A DNA stretch of 64,000 nt. Source: Ga0077527 sp964433345. GTDB lineage: Bacteria; Pseudomonadota; Gammaproteobacteria; Burkholderiales; SG8-41. The number at the start of each line of letters is the position of its first letter. Positions within the stretch are counted from its first letter, which is position 1. The notes under the pieces are model-generated. The model saw only the letters and a program-made list of their open reading frames with translations, did no database searches and was not told the origin of the DNA. The position numbers and the translations under genes are program-made. Shown one piece after another: positions 32,835 to 42,409 of the stretch. The DNA lies in contig CAYSQJ010000010.1 in the NCBI GenBank assembly GCA_964433345.1, positions 24,221 to 88,220 on the forward strand, given 5' to 3'.

Positions 32835-34286
32835 ATGAAACCTTCGAACCTGCTTTTCATCATGTCCGACCAGCACAGCCGCGGGGTCACCGGATGTCAT
32901 GGCAATCGCCTGGTGAAGACGCCGGTGCTGGACCGCCTCGCCGCCGCCGGCACCGTGTTCGAAAATGCATATTCGCCGTCGCCGATCTGCGTGCCGGCAC
33001 GCGCCGCGCTGGCGACCGGCCGCCAGGTGCACGAGACGCGCTGCTGGGACAATGCCTCGCCGTACACCGGGCAGGCGCCGAGCTGGGGCCACCGGCTGCA
33101 GGCGCGGGGCTTGCGCGTCGAGTCGATCGGCAAGCTGCATTACCGAAATGAGCACGACGACACCGGCTTCGATCGCCAGATTCTTCCGATGCATATCGTC
33201 AACGGCATCGGCGACGTGATGGGATCGGTCAAGGACCCGATGCCGCTGCGGCGCAAGGCGCGTGACCTGGTCAACAAGATTGGCGTCGGCGAGTCGGGCT
33301 ATACGCGGTACGACCGCCAGATCGCCGACCATGCCTGCGAATGGCTGCTGGGTGAAGGTGCCAAAAGCGCGAAACCGTGGATGCTTTTTGTGTCCTTTGT
33401 CGCACCGCATCCGCCGTGGTTTGCGCCGCAGGACTGCTTCGACCGTTACGAGGGTGTCGATCTGCCGCCGCCCAAGCCGCTGCCATCGGACCCGGCGCAG
33501 GACCATCCCTGGCTGGAAGCGCGCCGCGCTTCGCACCTGATCGATCCCTACTTCACTGACGATGCCCGGCGTCTGGCGATCCGCTCGTATTACGCGTTGA
33601 CCAGTTTCCTCGACGACAACGTCGGCAGGGTGCTGGATGCGCTGCGCCGCGCCGGGCTGGAGGGCAATACCCGGATCATCTACAGCAGCGACCATGGCGA
33701 GGATCTTGGCTCGCGGGCGCTGTGGGGCAAGGGGACCATGACCGAGGAGGCGGCTGGCATCCCGATGATCGTCGCGGGACCCGACGTCCCCCGCGGCAGG
33801 CGGATTGCCGCAGCGACTTCGCTGCTGGACATTTTTCCGAGCGTGCTTGACTGCTGCGGTGTTCCGCCCGGCGACGATGACCGGGACCTGCCGGGCAAGT
33901 CGCTGTTCGCGATGGCGGCAGCAGCGGACGACCCGGAGCGGCCGCTGATGATCCAGTATCACGCCACCGGCGCCGCTTCCGGGGCCTTCATGTTGCGCAA
34001 AGGGCGCCTCAAGTACCTGCATTACGTCGGTTTCCGGCCGCAGCTCTATGACCTTGCCAGCGATCCCGGGGAGTTGCGCGACATCAGCGCCGAGCCCTCC
34101 AGCCGCAACATCCTGAATCGCATGGAACGCGAGTTGCGCGGAATCATCGATCCCGATGCGGTCGACGCCCTGGCCAAGGCCGATCAGCGAGCGCTGGTCG
34201 AGCGTCATGGCGGGCGCGAGGCGGTGGTGAACAAGGGCGGATTCGGGTCGACCCCGGCGCCCGGGGAAAAGCCGGAGTACCGGTAA
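32835..34286 (+). CDS. sulfatase-like hydrolase
   Basis: A 483 aa alkaline-phosphatase superfamily enzyme. The sulfatase signature CVPARAALATGR holds C-x-P-x-R, so Cys would become formylglycine. Metal ligands appear in NLLFIMSDQHS and in YSSDHGEDLGS. No signal peptide is seen, so it should act in the cytoplasm. Substrates could be sulfated sugar acids, aryl or choline sulfates, or phosphonate monoesters; phosphonate hydrolases of this family also carry the motif. ATG 32835 chosen because MKPSNLLFIMSDQ is the usual start. It begins a three-gene series with a Bug receptor and an enolase-superfamily gene. Confidence 0.88.
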   Translation: MKPSNLLFIMSDQHSRGVTGCHGNRLVKTPVLDRLAAAGTVFENAYSPSPICVPARAALATGRQVHETRCWDNASPYTGQAPSWGHRLQARGLRVESIGKLHYRNEHDDTGFDRQILPMHIVNGIGDVMGSVKDPMPLRRKARDLVNKIGVGESGYTRYDRQIADHACEWLLGEGAKSAKPWMLFVSFVAPHPPWFAPQDCFDRYEGVDLPPPKPLPSDPAQDHPWLEARRASHLIDPYFTDDARRLAIRSYYALTSFLDDNVGRVLDALRRAGLEGNTRIIYSSDHGEDLGSRALWGKGTMTEEAAGIPMIVAGPDVPRGRRIAAATSLLDIFPSVLDCCGVPPGDDDRDLPGKSLFAMAAAADDPERPLMIQYHATGAASGAFMLRKGRLKYLHYVGFRPQLYDLASDPGELRDISAEPSSRNILNRMERELRGIIDPDAVDALAKADQRALVERHGGREAVVNKGGFGSTPAPGEKPEYR

Positions 34287-34357
34287 ACCCGGCGGATCGA
34301 CATCTGGCGGTAACAAGGAAAAAACACAATAAGACATCCCTAAACCGAGGAGGCAAG

Positions 34358-35374
34358 ATGACAGCGATGCACGACATTCATGCGGCGGTATCGGCGGGTC
34401 CGGAAATGGCGAAAAGGAGTTGGTGCCTGGGCTGGCTGGCGGCGATGCTGGCCTGTCTGCCTTTCGCCGCGGCAGCAGACAGCTATCCCTCGAAAAACAT
34501 CACCATCATCGTGCCGTTTGCAGCCGGCGGCGGCACCGACATATTTGCCCGCGTGATCGGCGAAGGCATCGCGAGGACATCGGGCCGCAACGCCATCATC
34601 GAAAATCGCTCCGGAGGCGGGGGCACGATCGGCACGGGGATCGCTGCCGGCGCGAGCCCCGACGGTTACACCCTGCTGTATTGCGCCTCATCGATCATGA
34701 CCCACAACACGCTGTACCCGAAACTCGCGTATGACGTCGAGCGCGACTTCATCACCATCTCCAGGCCGGTGATGATTCCGTTTGTGCTGGCTGCGCACCC
34801 GTCCCTGCCCGTCGCAAACGTCAAGCAGCTGATCGCGCTGGCCAAGGCGCGGCCGGGGCAGCTGAATTACGGCGGGACCGGCGTGGGTTCTCAGGGCAGC
34901 CTGAGCATCGAGCTGATGAAGCAGCATACGGGCACGGACATGGTTTTTGTGCCTTATCGCGGCGCCGGACCGGTGATGAACGCGGTGGTCAGCGGCGAGG
35001 TCGGCTTCGCGATGCTGGTGACGCCGCTGGTGCGGCCCCATCTGGACAACGGCAAGCTGCGGGCGCTGGCCGTCACCTCGAAGAACCGCATTTCCCTGAT
35101 GCCGGAGTTGCCGACGATGATCGAGTCCGGCCTGCCGGGATTCGAAGCCGTGCAGTGGCACGGCATGTTCGCCCCGGCAAAGACGCCGGATTCCGTCGTC
35201 AAGTGGGTGCACGCGAACATCCGCGGCACGATGCAGCAGCCGAAGACGAAGGAATTCTTCGCGCGCGAGGGGGCCGAGCCCGTGGACGAGACCCCGCAGG
35301 AGTTCGCACGCTTCCTGGGTGCCGAAATAGTGAAGTGGCGCGATATCATCCGCCGCGCGGGAATCCAGAGGTAG
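34358..35374 (+). CDS. Bug family tripartite tricarboxylate transporter receptor (TctC-like)
   Basis: Periplasmic receptor, 338 aa. A long N-terminal signal region (WCLGWLAAMLACLPFAAAADS) is followed by SYPSKNITIIVPFAAGGGTDIFAR and ENRSGGGGTIGTGIAAGASPDGYT, the Bug ligand loops. An AGGAGG ribosome site precedes the ATG. It lies between the sulfatase and the enolase-superfamily gene, so it may bind a sulfated or acidic sugar. No tctAB genes are adjacent. Confidence 0.9.
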   Translation: MTAMHDIHAAVSAGPEMAKRSWCLGWLAAMLACLPFAAAADSYPSKNITIIVPFAAGGGTDIFARVIGEGIARTSGRNAIIENRSGGGGTIGTGIAAGASPDGYTLLYCASSIMTHNTLYPKLAYDVERDFITISRPVMIPFVLAAHPSLPVANVKQLIALAKARPGQLNYGGTGVGSQGSLSIELMKQHTGTDMVFVPYRGAGPVMNAVVSGEVGFAMLVTPLVRPHLDNGKLRALAVTSKNRISLMPELPTMIESGLPGFEAVQWHGMFAPAKTPDSVVKWVHANIRGTMQQPKTKEFFAREGAEPVDETPQEFARFLGAEIVKWRDIIRRAGIQR

Positions 35375-35412
35375 CATAAGCGCCGGCGGAGGGCGGGCAA
35401 CAGGGAGGCTGC

Positions 35413-36588
35413 ATGAAGGTAACGCGTATCGAAACGCTGCAGTGTGATGCCGGGTGGCGGATATTTTCGTTTCTGAAGGTGATGACCGACGAAGGGCTCG
35501 TCGGCTGGTCGGAGTACAACGAGAGTTTCGGCAGTGCGGGACTGAGCCGGGTGATCGAGGCGCTTGCACCGACCGTGGTGGGCAAGGATCCGCGCGACAT
35601 CGAGCTGATCAACTGCCACCTGCGCACGAAAACCATGCAGTCGCGCGGCGGCATCAACCGCCAGGCCATCGCCGCGATCGAGAACGCGCTGTTCGACATC
35701 AAGGGCAAGGCCCTCGGCGTGCCGGTTCATGAACTTTTCGGCGGAGCCGTGCGCAAGCGCCTGCCCGTCTACTGGTCGCATTGCGGCAGCTACCGCGTAC
35801 GCTACGCGGAAATGCTGGGATTGCCGCGGATGCACAGTTATGACGACCTGGCGCGCCTCGGCGAAGAGGTCAGGCAGAAGGGATTCCGCGGGCTGAAGAC
35901 CAATGTGATGCTCAGCGACGGCAAGACGCTGACCGCATACCGGCCCGGATTCGGCCACAACAAGGGATTTCCGGAACTGAACTGGGACCGCGACATCGTC
36001 AGGGCGGCGGCCGATACGGTCGGCGCGTTCCGCGCCGGCGCCGGACCTTCGATGGGCATCATGATGGACCTCAATTTCAACTACAAGACCGAGGGCTTCC
36101 GGCGCATCGCCGACGCGGTCGCGCCGGCCGGACTGTCCTGGCTGGAGATCGACACCCATGACGCCCCCTCGCTGGCGCTGCTGCGCCGGGATGCGCCGTG
36201 CCCGATTGCGTCGGGCGAAACCCTGTGCGAGCGCCGCGACTTCAAGCCGTTTTTCGAGAATTACGCGATGGATGTCGCGATCGTTGACGTGATCTGGAAC
36301 GGCTACATGGAGTCCATGAAGATTGCGGCAATGGCGGATGTATACGAAGTGAACGTCGCGCCGCACAATTTCTACGGTCACCTCTCCAGCGTGATTTCCG
36401 CACATTTCTGCGCCGCCATACCCAATTTCCGCATCATGGAGACGGACATCGACGCGGTGCCCTGGCGCGACGAACTGGTCGATGTGCCGCCGGTGATCGA
36501 GAACGGCGAGTTCGTGCTGCCGACCGGGCCGGGCTGGGGCATTGAAGTCAACGAAGCCGCCGTACGGGCGCGCCCTCCGAAGGGATAG
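35413..36588 (+). CDS. mandelate racemase / muconate lactonizing enzyme family protein (acid sugar dehydratase type)
   Basis: Enolase-superfamily enzyme, 391 aa. Metal ligands are D in MGIMMDLNFNY, E in LSWLEIDTHD and E in ASGETLCE. A candidate base Lys lies in GLKTNVML, and the His of VAPHNF pairs with Asp in AIVDVIWNG; this Lys/His set is usual for acid sugar dehydratases. The second Lys of a KxK motif is replaced by Asn (KTN), so it is not a typical MLE member. Expected reaction: dehydration of a sugar acid to a 2-keto-3-deoxy acid. It follows the Bug receptor by 38 bases. Confidence 0.82.
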   Translation: MKVTRIETLQCDAGWRIFSFLKVMTDEGLVGWSEYNESFGSAGLSRVIEALAPTVVGKDPRDIELINCHLRTKTMQSRGGINRQAIAAIENALFDIKGKALGVPVHELFGGAVRKRLPVYWSHCGSYRVRYAEMLGLPRMHSYDDLARLGEEVRQKGFRGLKTNVMLSDGKTLTAYRPGFGHNKGFPELNWDRDIVRAAADTVGAFRAGAGPSMGIMMDLNFNYKTEGFRRIADAVAPAGLSWLEIDTHDAPSLALLRRDAPCPIASGETLCERRDFKPFFENYAMDVAIVDVIWNGYMESMKIAAMADVYEVNVAPHNFYGHLSSVISAHFCAAIPNFRIMETDIDAVPWRDELVDVPPVIENGEFVLPTGPGWGIEVNEAAVRARPPKG

Positions 36589-36679
36589 TCCCCGATCCGC
36601 AAGTCGGCCGTGTCTGCGCCGGAGCCGCTGCCGCAAAAATGTGCCGAAACCTCCCGGAATCCACTGCGGCCACGCGAGG

Positions 36680-38008
36680 TCAGGCACTCTTCCGGCAGGC
36701 GCGAATTGCTGTCTGGTAGCGAGATTCGATGTCCTCGAGGTCGCTGCTGTCCCTGATTTCGCGCCGGCAGGCATCGCGGATGCGCCCGGCATGACCTTGC
36801 AGCGCGCGACACAGGCGCGGCCTCGACGAACGCTCCCCGAGGGCCGCAATGGCCTCGAGCAGCCGGATGGCTACAGCGGGCTGGCCGCAGCCATACTGGC
36901 GCAAGGGGTTGAATGCAGCCGCCAGCATGCTCTCGTCGCTGTTTCCGTTCACCAGCAGGCGCGCGACGCCGTCTCCATCGCGGCGCAGGTCAGGCGGAAA
37001 GCGGCGTTGTGCCAGCACGGTCAGTGCCTCGCCGAGGCGATCTATGCAATTCAGGGCAGTGAAGGGATCGTTGATTCCCGGCGACAGCGCGCGCAGCGCG
37101 ATCTCGACCAGCTGGTCCAGGGCGAATTCGGCGTCCTGCGAATTGGTGCGCTGCAGACCGATGGCGAACATTCCGTGCAGGGCATTGGCTGTATCTTCAT
37201 CGATCCGCGCGGCCGGCATGGCCATGGCCAGCGGATCGCCTTTCGATACATGGTGGCCGGCGCGTTTCAATATCCGGATCCGCAGGTCCCTGGTACAAGC
37301 GCAGTCGAGGACGCCCTCGATATCGATGGCCTGGATGTAGCCGCCGCAGGGAGCAGTCATGACCATGCCCTGTTCTTCGAAGGCCTTAATGCCGGCCGCG
37401 CCGTTTCCAGCCGCGACATCCTCTTCACTGCCGTCACTGGGAATGGTCGCCTCGCGCAGCGTGGCAACCAGGTCCTGCGCCACCTCATCGATGATCCGCG
37501 GGACCTGGATGAATGAGGTCACGCTCTGGAGGAAATACACCAGCAGCGCAAAGCTCAGCACGGCGAAGGTGACGCTGAGTCCCACTGCGTAGGAATGCGG
37601 ACTGGGTCCGGGATCCTGCTCGGCAACCTGTACCAGCACCAGCAATGCGGCGATGAATGTGGCAATGAATCCGCCGAATACGACCTGGGTGCTCTTGCGG
37701 CGGAAAAAATTGGGCAGCAGGCGCGGACCGAACTGCGAGGAGGCCATCGAAAGCACCACCATCGCGATCGAGAACACCACGCCGGCCACCGAGATCGATG
37801 AGCCGGCGATGGTCGAGAGGATGGCGCGTGTGCCCGAAGGGGAGGCGCCGCTGAAGAAAGGCAGCGGCGGTATGCGCCCTGAAACCGCGAGGGCGTCAAG
37901 CATCGCGGCGACAAATGCGAGAACGATGGCGGCGGCTGCGCAGAGTGCGGGAATGAACCAGTAAGAAGCCAGCAAGGCCTTCAGCTGTTCAACGATGCGC
38001 AGTTTCAT
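36680..38008 (-). CDS. DUF2254 domain-containing membrane protein
   Basis: A 442 aa protein. Four to five membrane segments lie in the first 200 residues (YWFIPALCAAAAIVLAFVAAM; GGFIATFIAALLVLVQV; AVLSFALLVYFLQSV). The soluble C-terminal part holds the family block RALSPGINDPFTALNCIDRLGEAL and a His/Gly-rich nucleotide-like segment. DUF2254 has no known function. The C-terminus is basic. Start ATG 38008; the longer reading upstream is not supported. Divergent from the MFS gene; between them lies a GC-rich stretch with repeated GGCGCC. Confidence 0.85.
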   Translation of the reverse strand: MKLRIVEQLKALLASYWFIPALCAAAAIVLAFVAAMLDALAVSGRIPPLPFFSGASPSGTRAILSTIAGSSISVAGVVFSIAMVVLSMASSQFGPRLLPNFFRRKSTQVVFGGFIATFIAALLVLVQVAEQDPGPSPHSYAVGLSVTFAVLSFALLVYFLQSVTSFIQVPRIIDEVAQDLVATLREATIPSDGSEEDVAAGNGAAGIKAFEEQGMVMTAPCGGYIQAIDIEGVLDCACTRDLRIRILKRAGHHVSKGDPLAMAMPAARIDEDTANALHGMFAIGLQRTNSQDAEFALDQLVEIALRALSPGINDPFTALNCIDRLGEALTVLAQRRFPPDLRRDGDGVARLLVNGNSDESMLAAAFNPLRQYGCGQPAVAIRLLEAIAALGERSSRPRLCRALQGHAGRIRDACRREIRDSSDLEDIESRYQTAIRACRKSA

Positions 38009-38179
38009 GTGAGTGGCCTGGTGGGCATCATCGGGGCATGGTATTGCATTCTGCCGAGGTTCTCCAATCCGGTTCGGCGCCGGCGCCGGCGCCGGACCGG
38101 ATCTTTCGCGAAGCGGAAGCCTGTGCTTAAATCGGACGTCCGGTGCCTGAATCTTCATTGCCTGTGCCGGAATAAAACC

Positions 38180-39433
38180 TTGTCTGCAAAATCCGAACTC
38201 TCGGCAACCTGGACCTCGGTCTTTTTTCTTCTGCTCGCCAGCGGCATCCTGCTGGTGGGGATCGGCCTGTTCTTCACTGCCCTGGGCCTGCGGGCCAGCG
38301 CCGAGCATTTCTCGACGGTGGCCACCGGCCTGGTGATGTCCTCGTACTTCGCCGGCTTCGTCATCGGCACGCTGCTATGCCCGGCGCTGATCCGCCGCGT
38401 CGGTCACATCCGTGCCTTCTCCGCACTGGCCTCGATTGCCTCGACCACCGCCATCGTGCATGCGATTGCGATCGATCCCTGGGTGTGGGCGCTGCTGCGT
38501 ATGATCACCGGCTTCTGCCTGGTCGGTCTCTACATGGTGATGGAGAGCTGGCTCAACGTGCAGGCGCCCAATGCGGCCCGCGGCCGCGTGTTTGCCGCCT
38601 ATGTCGGGGTGACCCTGGTGGCGATGGGTGCGGGGCAGTTTCTGGTGCTGGCCGGCGACGTGCTCGGTTTCGTGCCGCTGGGACTGGTGTCGATACTCCT
38701 CTCCCTTGCGCTGGTTCCGGTGGCTTTCACGCGGACACCGGAGCCGCGTCCGGTGACCGTGCCGAAGATGAGCGTGCAGCGGCTGTACGCGATTTCCCCT
38801 CTGGGGGCCGCGGCAGCGCTGGCTTCGGGGTTGCTTAACAGCGCATTTTTCGGCATGGGCGCGGTGTTTGCCCAGCGCATCGGACTGACCGAGCTCGGTG
38901 TTGCCGCATTCATGGGCATCACGATTTTCGGCGGTGCGCTGCTGCAATGGCCGGTGGGGCATGCCTCCGACCGGCAGGACCGGCGGAAGGTGCTGATCAT
39001 CGTCTGCGCGCTGGCAGCAGTGCTCGCGGCGCTCGCCAACGGGTTGAAATCGGTTTCGGCAACCGCGCTGATCCTGTGCACTTTTTTCTACGGCGGGCTT
39101 GTTTTTTCGGTCTACGGTCTGAGTGTGGCGCTGATCAACGACCGCATCTCGCAGGATGATGTGCTGGAGGCAGCGAGCACGCTGCTGCTGGTCCACGGCG
39201 TCGGCGCGGTGCTGGGACCCCTGACCGCGGGTGTGATGATGGATATTTACGGCCCCGGCGGCTTGCTGGTGTATTTCGCACTGGTGCTCTCGGTAATGGC
39301 CCTGTTCGGTCTGTGGCGCCTGCGCGCGGGCACTGCACTGCCGGTGGACCAGCAGGCAGCCTACGTGACCGTCGCCACCAGTTCCCCGGTGGTGCTGGAA
39401 CTCGATCCGCGAACGCCGGATCCGCCGGCATGA
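38180..39433 (+). CDS. MFS transporter (YcaD-like)
   Basis: Twelve-helix major facilitator, 417 aa. The N-terminal half holds TGLVMSSYFAGFVIGTLLCPALIRRVGHIRAF, resembling the MFS motif A region, and the second half GVAAFMGITIFGGALLQWPVGHASDRQDRRKVL, the clear motif A. The pattern fits the YcaD/UMF3 group. Start TTG at 38180 was chosen since the hydrophobic N-terminus begins shortly after it; upstream sequence codes for an improbable Arg-rich stretch over GGCGCC repeats. Substrate unknown. The patatin gene follows after 27 bases. Confidence 0.85.
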   Translation: MSAKSELSATWTSVFFLLLASGILLVGIGLFFTALGLRASAEHFSTVATGLVMSSYFAGFVIGTLLCPALIRRVGHIRAFSALASIASTTAIVHAIAIDPWVWALLRMITGFCLVGLYMVMESWLNVQAPNAARGRVFAAYVGVTLVAMGAGQFLVLAGDVLGFVPLGLVSILLSLALVPVAFTRTPEPRPVTVPKMSVQRLYAISPLGAAAALASGLLNSAFFGMGAVFAQRIGLTELGVAAFMGITIFGGALLQWPVGHASDRQDRRKVLIIVCALAAVLAALANGLKSVSATALILCTFFYGGLVFSVYGLSVALINDRISQDDVLEAASTLLLVHGVGAVLGPLTAGVMMDIYGPGGLLVYFALVLSVMALFGLWRLRAGTALPVDQQAAYVTVATSSPVVLELDPRTPDPPA

Positions 39434-39460
39434 GCCTGCATTGCGGAACGGGAGCCTGAT

Positions 39461-40387
39461 GTGCCTGAGCAGCGGATACCGGTAGCGCTTGTTCTCGGCA
39501 GCGGCGGCGCGCGCGGCCTTGCCCATGCCGGCGTGATCCGCGCACTGCAGGATTGCGGCCGCTTTGAAATACGGTCCATCACCGGCAGTTCGATAGGCGC
39601 GCTGATCGGCGGGCTGCATGCGGGCGGCAAGCTGGATGCCTATGTCGACTGGGTGAGCGGACTTTCCCGCGGCGACGTGTGGAAGCTGCTGGATTTCTCG
39701 TTCACCGGCAGGGGATTGTTCGAGGGCGACCGCCTGATGCAGAAACTTTCCGACCTGGTGGGTGATGCGAGGATCGAAGATCTCGACATTCCCTTCACTG
39801 CCGTGGCTTCCGACATCGAGCGCCGCCGGGAAGTCTGGATCACCCGCGGATCCCTGTTCGAGGCGATCAGGGCATCGATCGCGATACCCGGCTTTTTCAC
39901 GCCGGTCGTTCTCGGCGAGCGGCTGCTGGTCGACGGCGGCCTGCTCAGTCCCCTGCCGATCGCTCCGGCCCAGCGCCACGATGTCGAAAGAATCATTGCG
40001 GTATCCCTCAACGGGATCCGGGGAGCGGAGGACCGCGGCCCGGGCGAGGAGGCTGCGGACCCGGCCGGTACGCAGCAGCCCGAGGCGGGCCTGATCCAGC
40101 GCTGGATCACGGATGCGCGCGAGACGCTGGGTCTGGGGACGCCAGACACTGCGCGTTCGGACAACGTGTTCGAGACCATCCTGCGTTCGCTCGAGGCGAT
40201 GCAGGATCGCATTGCGCGTTACCAGATCGCCGCGCATGCTCCCGACATCCTGGTGGAAATCCCGGCGGATGCCTGTGGCACGACCGATTTTCACCTTGCG
40301 GATGAAATCATCGAGCTGGGCTACCGCAGGGCGCGTGCGGCACTGGATCGTGATATCAATGGCGGCGAGGCGGGACGCGGCCTCTGA
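39461..40387 (+). CDS. patatin-like phospholipase family protein (RssA-like)
   Basis: A 308 aa serine lipase-type protein. The oxyanion loop GSGGARGLAHAGVI is at residues 13-26. The nucleophile elbow is GSSIGALIGG (Ser near residue 44), and the catalytic Asp lies in VDGGLLSPLP. Start GTG at 39461, close to the MFS stop. The length and layout match RssA/YchK-type proteins. Expected to hydrolyse phospholipids in the cytoplasm; physiological role unknown. Confidence 0.9.
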   Translation: MPEQRIPVALVLGSGGARGLAHAGVIRALQDCGRFEIRSITGSSIGALIGGLHAGGKLDAYVDWVSGLSRGDVWKLLDFSFTGRGLFEGDRLMQKLSDLVGDARIEDLDIPFTAVASDIERRREVWITRGSLFEAIRASIAIPGFFTPVVLGERLLVDGGLLSPLPIAPAQRHDVERIIAVSLNGIRGAEDRGPGEEAADPAGTQQPEAGLIQRWITDARETLGLGTPDTARSDNVFETILRSLEAMQDRIARYQIAAHAPDILVEIPADACGTTDFHLADEIIELGYRRARAALDRDINGGEAGRGL

Positions 40388-40414
40388 GCGGGGCTGCGTG
40401 CCGCGCGCCCGGCT

Positions 40415-42310
40415 TCAGAGCGGCCAGACGACCAGGAGCATCGGGATGCTGGTGGCGATCACCAGCAACTCCAGCGGCAGCCCCATCCGCCAGTAGTCGC
40501 CGAAGCGGAATCCGCCCGGTCCGAGGATCAGCGTGTTGTTCTGGTGGCCTATCGGCGTCAGGAAAGCGCAGGAGGCGCCGATGGCGACAGCCATCAGGAA
40601 GGGATCGGCGCTGACTCCAAGCTGGTTCGCGGTACCGATCGCGATCGGGCACATCACCGCGGCCGTGGCCGCGTTGTTCATCAGGTCGGACAGCGTCATC
40701 GTCACCACCAGCACCAGCACGAGGCCGAAAACCGCATGGCCGCCCGCGACATGTTCCAGCAGGACGCGGGCGATCACATCGGCGGCGCCGGTGGATTCCA
40801 TTGCGCCGGCCACCGGTATCAGCGCAGCGAGCAGTACGATCACCGGCCAGTCCACCGCTTCATAGGCGGTGCGAGGCGGCACCGTGCGCAGCGCCATCGA
40901 CGCCAAAACGCCGACGCCGAAGGCCAGCGCGGCGGGAACACCGGAGGCTGCAGCCGCGATGGCCGCAGCCATGATGCCGAAGGCGGTAAGGGCCCGACGC
41001 TTGTCCGGAATGCGCAGCTCGCGCCCTGCGAGCGGCACGCAGCCGGTGTTGGCCGCGAATTCCGCGAGCGATTCGGACGAGCCCTGCATCAGCAGCACGT
41101 CGCCGGCAGCAAGGCGCAGCGCGCGCAGCCGTGCCAGCGAGCGCCGGCCCTGTCGGGAAACCGCCAGCAGGTTGATGCCGTAGCGTGTGCGCAGCAGCAG
41201 GTCGCTCGCCGAGCGGTCGACGATCATCGATCCGGGAAGAACGGCGAGTTCCATCAGGATGATGTCCTCGGCATCCTTGGCGTCATCGTCATCGTCATCG
41301 TCATCGTCTTCGGCTTTGTCCTTGTCCTTGTTTCCGATTTCGTCCCCGCCGCCGGCACTCTCCGGGGCCGATGCCGCGACGGGTGCCTCATCCGGCTCAT
41401 CTGCTTTGTCCGATGGCGTGGTCTTGTCCTCTTCCAAACGCAATCCCAGCGCGCTCAGCGCCGTGGGCAGCGCGTCGGCCTCGGCCTCGATGACCAGGAT
41501 GTCGCCCTCGCGCACCAGCCAGCCGCGGCTGGGCGCGGTCACGCGCACTTCGTTGCGCACCACGCCGATGACCTGGGCATCGGTCTCGTCGAGTGCTTCG
41601 TCGATCTCGAACAGCCGCTTGCCGATGGCGCTGCTGCCTCCGGGCACCTTGGCTTCCGTAAGATAGGCGCCGGTGTCGAAACCCTCGGTGACTGCATGGC
41701 GGCGTGTCGGCACCAGGCGCCAGCCGATGATCGCGATGAACAGCACGCCAACCGCCGCCACCGCGAGGCCCACCGGTGCAAAGTCGAACATAGTGAAACC
41801 GCCGGCGCCGGATTGCTGGCGGAATCCCGAAACGATCAGGTTCGGCGGCGTGCCGATCAGCGTGGTCATGCCGCCGAGGATCGAGCCGAAGGCTACCGGC
41901 ATCAGGATCTTTCCGGGTGGCAGCGACTGTTTCACGGCAATCTGCAGTGCCAAGGGCATCAGCAGAGCCAGGGCGCCGACGTTGTTCATGAATGCCGAGA
42001 GCACAGCAGCAAGCAGGGTCAGGGCGGCAATGGTCAGTGTGGGCCCCGATGATGCCGGCACGGCGTAACGCATCAGGACATCAATCGCCCCCGAATTCTT
42101 GAGACCGCTGCTGAGGATCAGGATGCAGGCGACGGTGACCACCGCCGGATGGCCGAAGCCGGCAAAGGCATCGGCCGCGGGCACCAGACCGGCGGCGACG
42201 CAGACGAACAGCGCAGCAGCAGCCACCATGTCATGGCGCCAGCGCCCCCAAAGGAACATTGCCGTGGTTGCGCCGAGGATGGCCAGTACGAGGATTTGTG
42301 CGATGTCCAT
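40415..42310 (-). CDS. SLC13 family permease with RCK-C domains and acidic linker
   Basis: Membrane transporter of about 631 aa from the DASS/SLC13 (ArsB/NhaD superfamily) group. Membrane parts are residues 1-190 and 400-631, with SNA-like blocks AFMNNVGALALLMPLALQIA, GTPPNLIVSGF and LSDLMNNAATAAVMCPIAIG. Between them lie two TrkA_C/RCK-C domains (GKRLFEIDEAL...GDILVIEAEAD and SMIVDRSASDLLLRTRYG...GDVLLMQGSS). They are joined by an unusual linker with nine consecutive Asp residues. Members transport sulfate, phosphate or dicarboxylates with Na+. Start ATG 42310 chosen. It is convergent with the patatin gene. Confidence 0.88.
   Translation of the reverse strand: MDIAQILVLAILGATTAMFLWGRWRHDMVAAAALFVCVAAGLVPAADAFAGFGHPAVVTVACILILSSGLKNSGAIDVLMRYAVPASSGPTLTIAALTLLAAVLSAFMNNVGALALLMPLALQIAVKQSLPPGKILMPVAFGSILGGMTTLIGTPPNLIVSGFRQQSGAGGFTMFDFAPVGLAVAAVGVLFIAIIGWRLVPTRRHAVTEGFDTGAYLTEAKVPGGSSAIGKRLFEIDEALDETDAQVIGVVRNEVRVTAPSRGWLVREGDILVIEAEADALPTALSALGLRLEEDKTTPSDKADEPDEAPVAASAPESAGGGDEIGNKDKDKAEDDDDDDDDDAKDAEDIILMELAVLPGSMIVDRSASDLLLRTRYGINLLAVSRQGRRSLARLRALRLAAGDVLLMQGSSESLAEFAANTGCVPLAGRELRIPDKRRALTAFGIMAAAIAAAASGVPAALAFGVGVLASMALRTVPPRTAYEAVDWPVIVLLAALIPVAGAMESTGAADVIARVLLEHVAGGHAVFGLVLVLVVTMTLSDLMNNAATAAVMCPIAIGTANQLGVSADPFLMAVAIGASCAFLTPIGHQNNTLILGPGGFRFGDYWRMGLPLELLVIATSIPMLLVVWPL
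41282..41308. repeat. (GACGAT) microsatellite coding for nine Asp
   Basis: On the minus strand gac-gat alternates for four and a half units (27 bases), giving nine Asp codons in the SLC13 linker. Gain or loss of one 6-base unit keeps the frame, so the stretch may vary in length between strains. Confidence 0.7.
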
Positions 42311-42361
42311 TGCGGAATTATCGTTGATGAACCCGGCTGTGGCCGGCAGCATTCTGCAAAC

Positions 42362-42387
42362 AAAAAGCCCGCCGTCAGGCGGGCTTT
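42362..42387 (-). terminator. rho-independent terminator after the small winged-HTH gene
   Basis: The stem AAAGCCCGCC pairs with GGCGGGCTTT over a GTCA loop; on the minus strand it is followed by a T-run. It lies 23 bases after the stop of the small HTH gene and before the SLC13 start, both minus strand. Confidence 0.8.
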
Positions 42388-42409
42388 ACGGGTATCGATG
42401 ACCTGCGGG

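Noticed and set aside
36680..38308. Longer 542-codon version of the DUF2254 gene
   Set aside because: The extra 100 codons read through GGCGCC repeats and resemble no protein; the hydrophobic N-terminus begins at 38008.
40544..42052. Long plus-strand reading frame of about 500 codons opposite the SLC13 gene
   Set aside because: Antisense to conserved transporter motifs and the poly-Asp linker; no domain or ribosome site.
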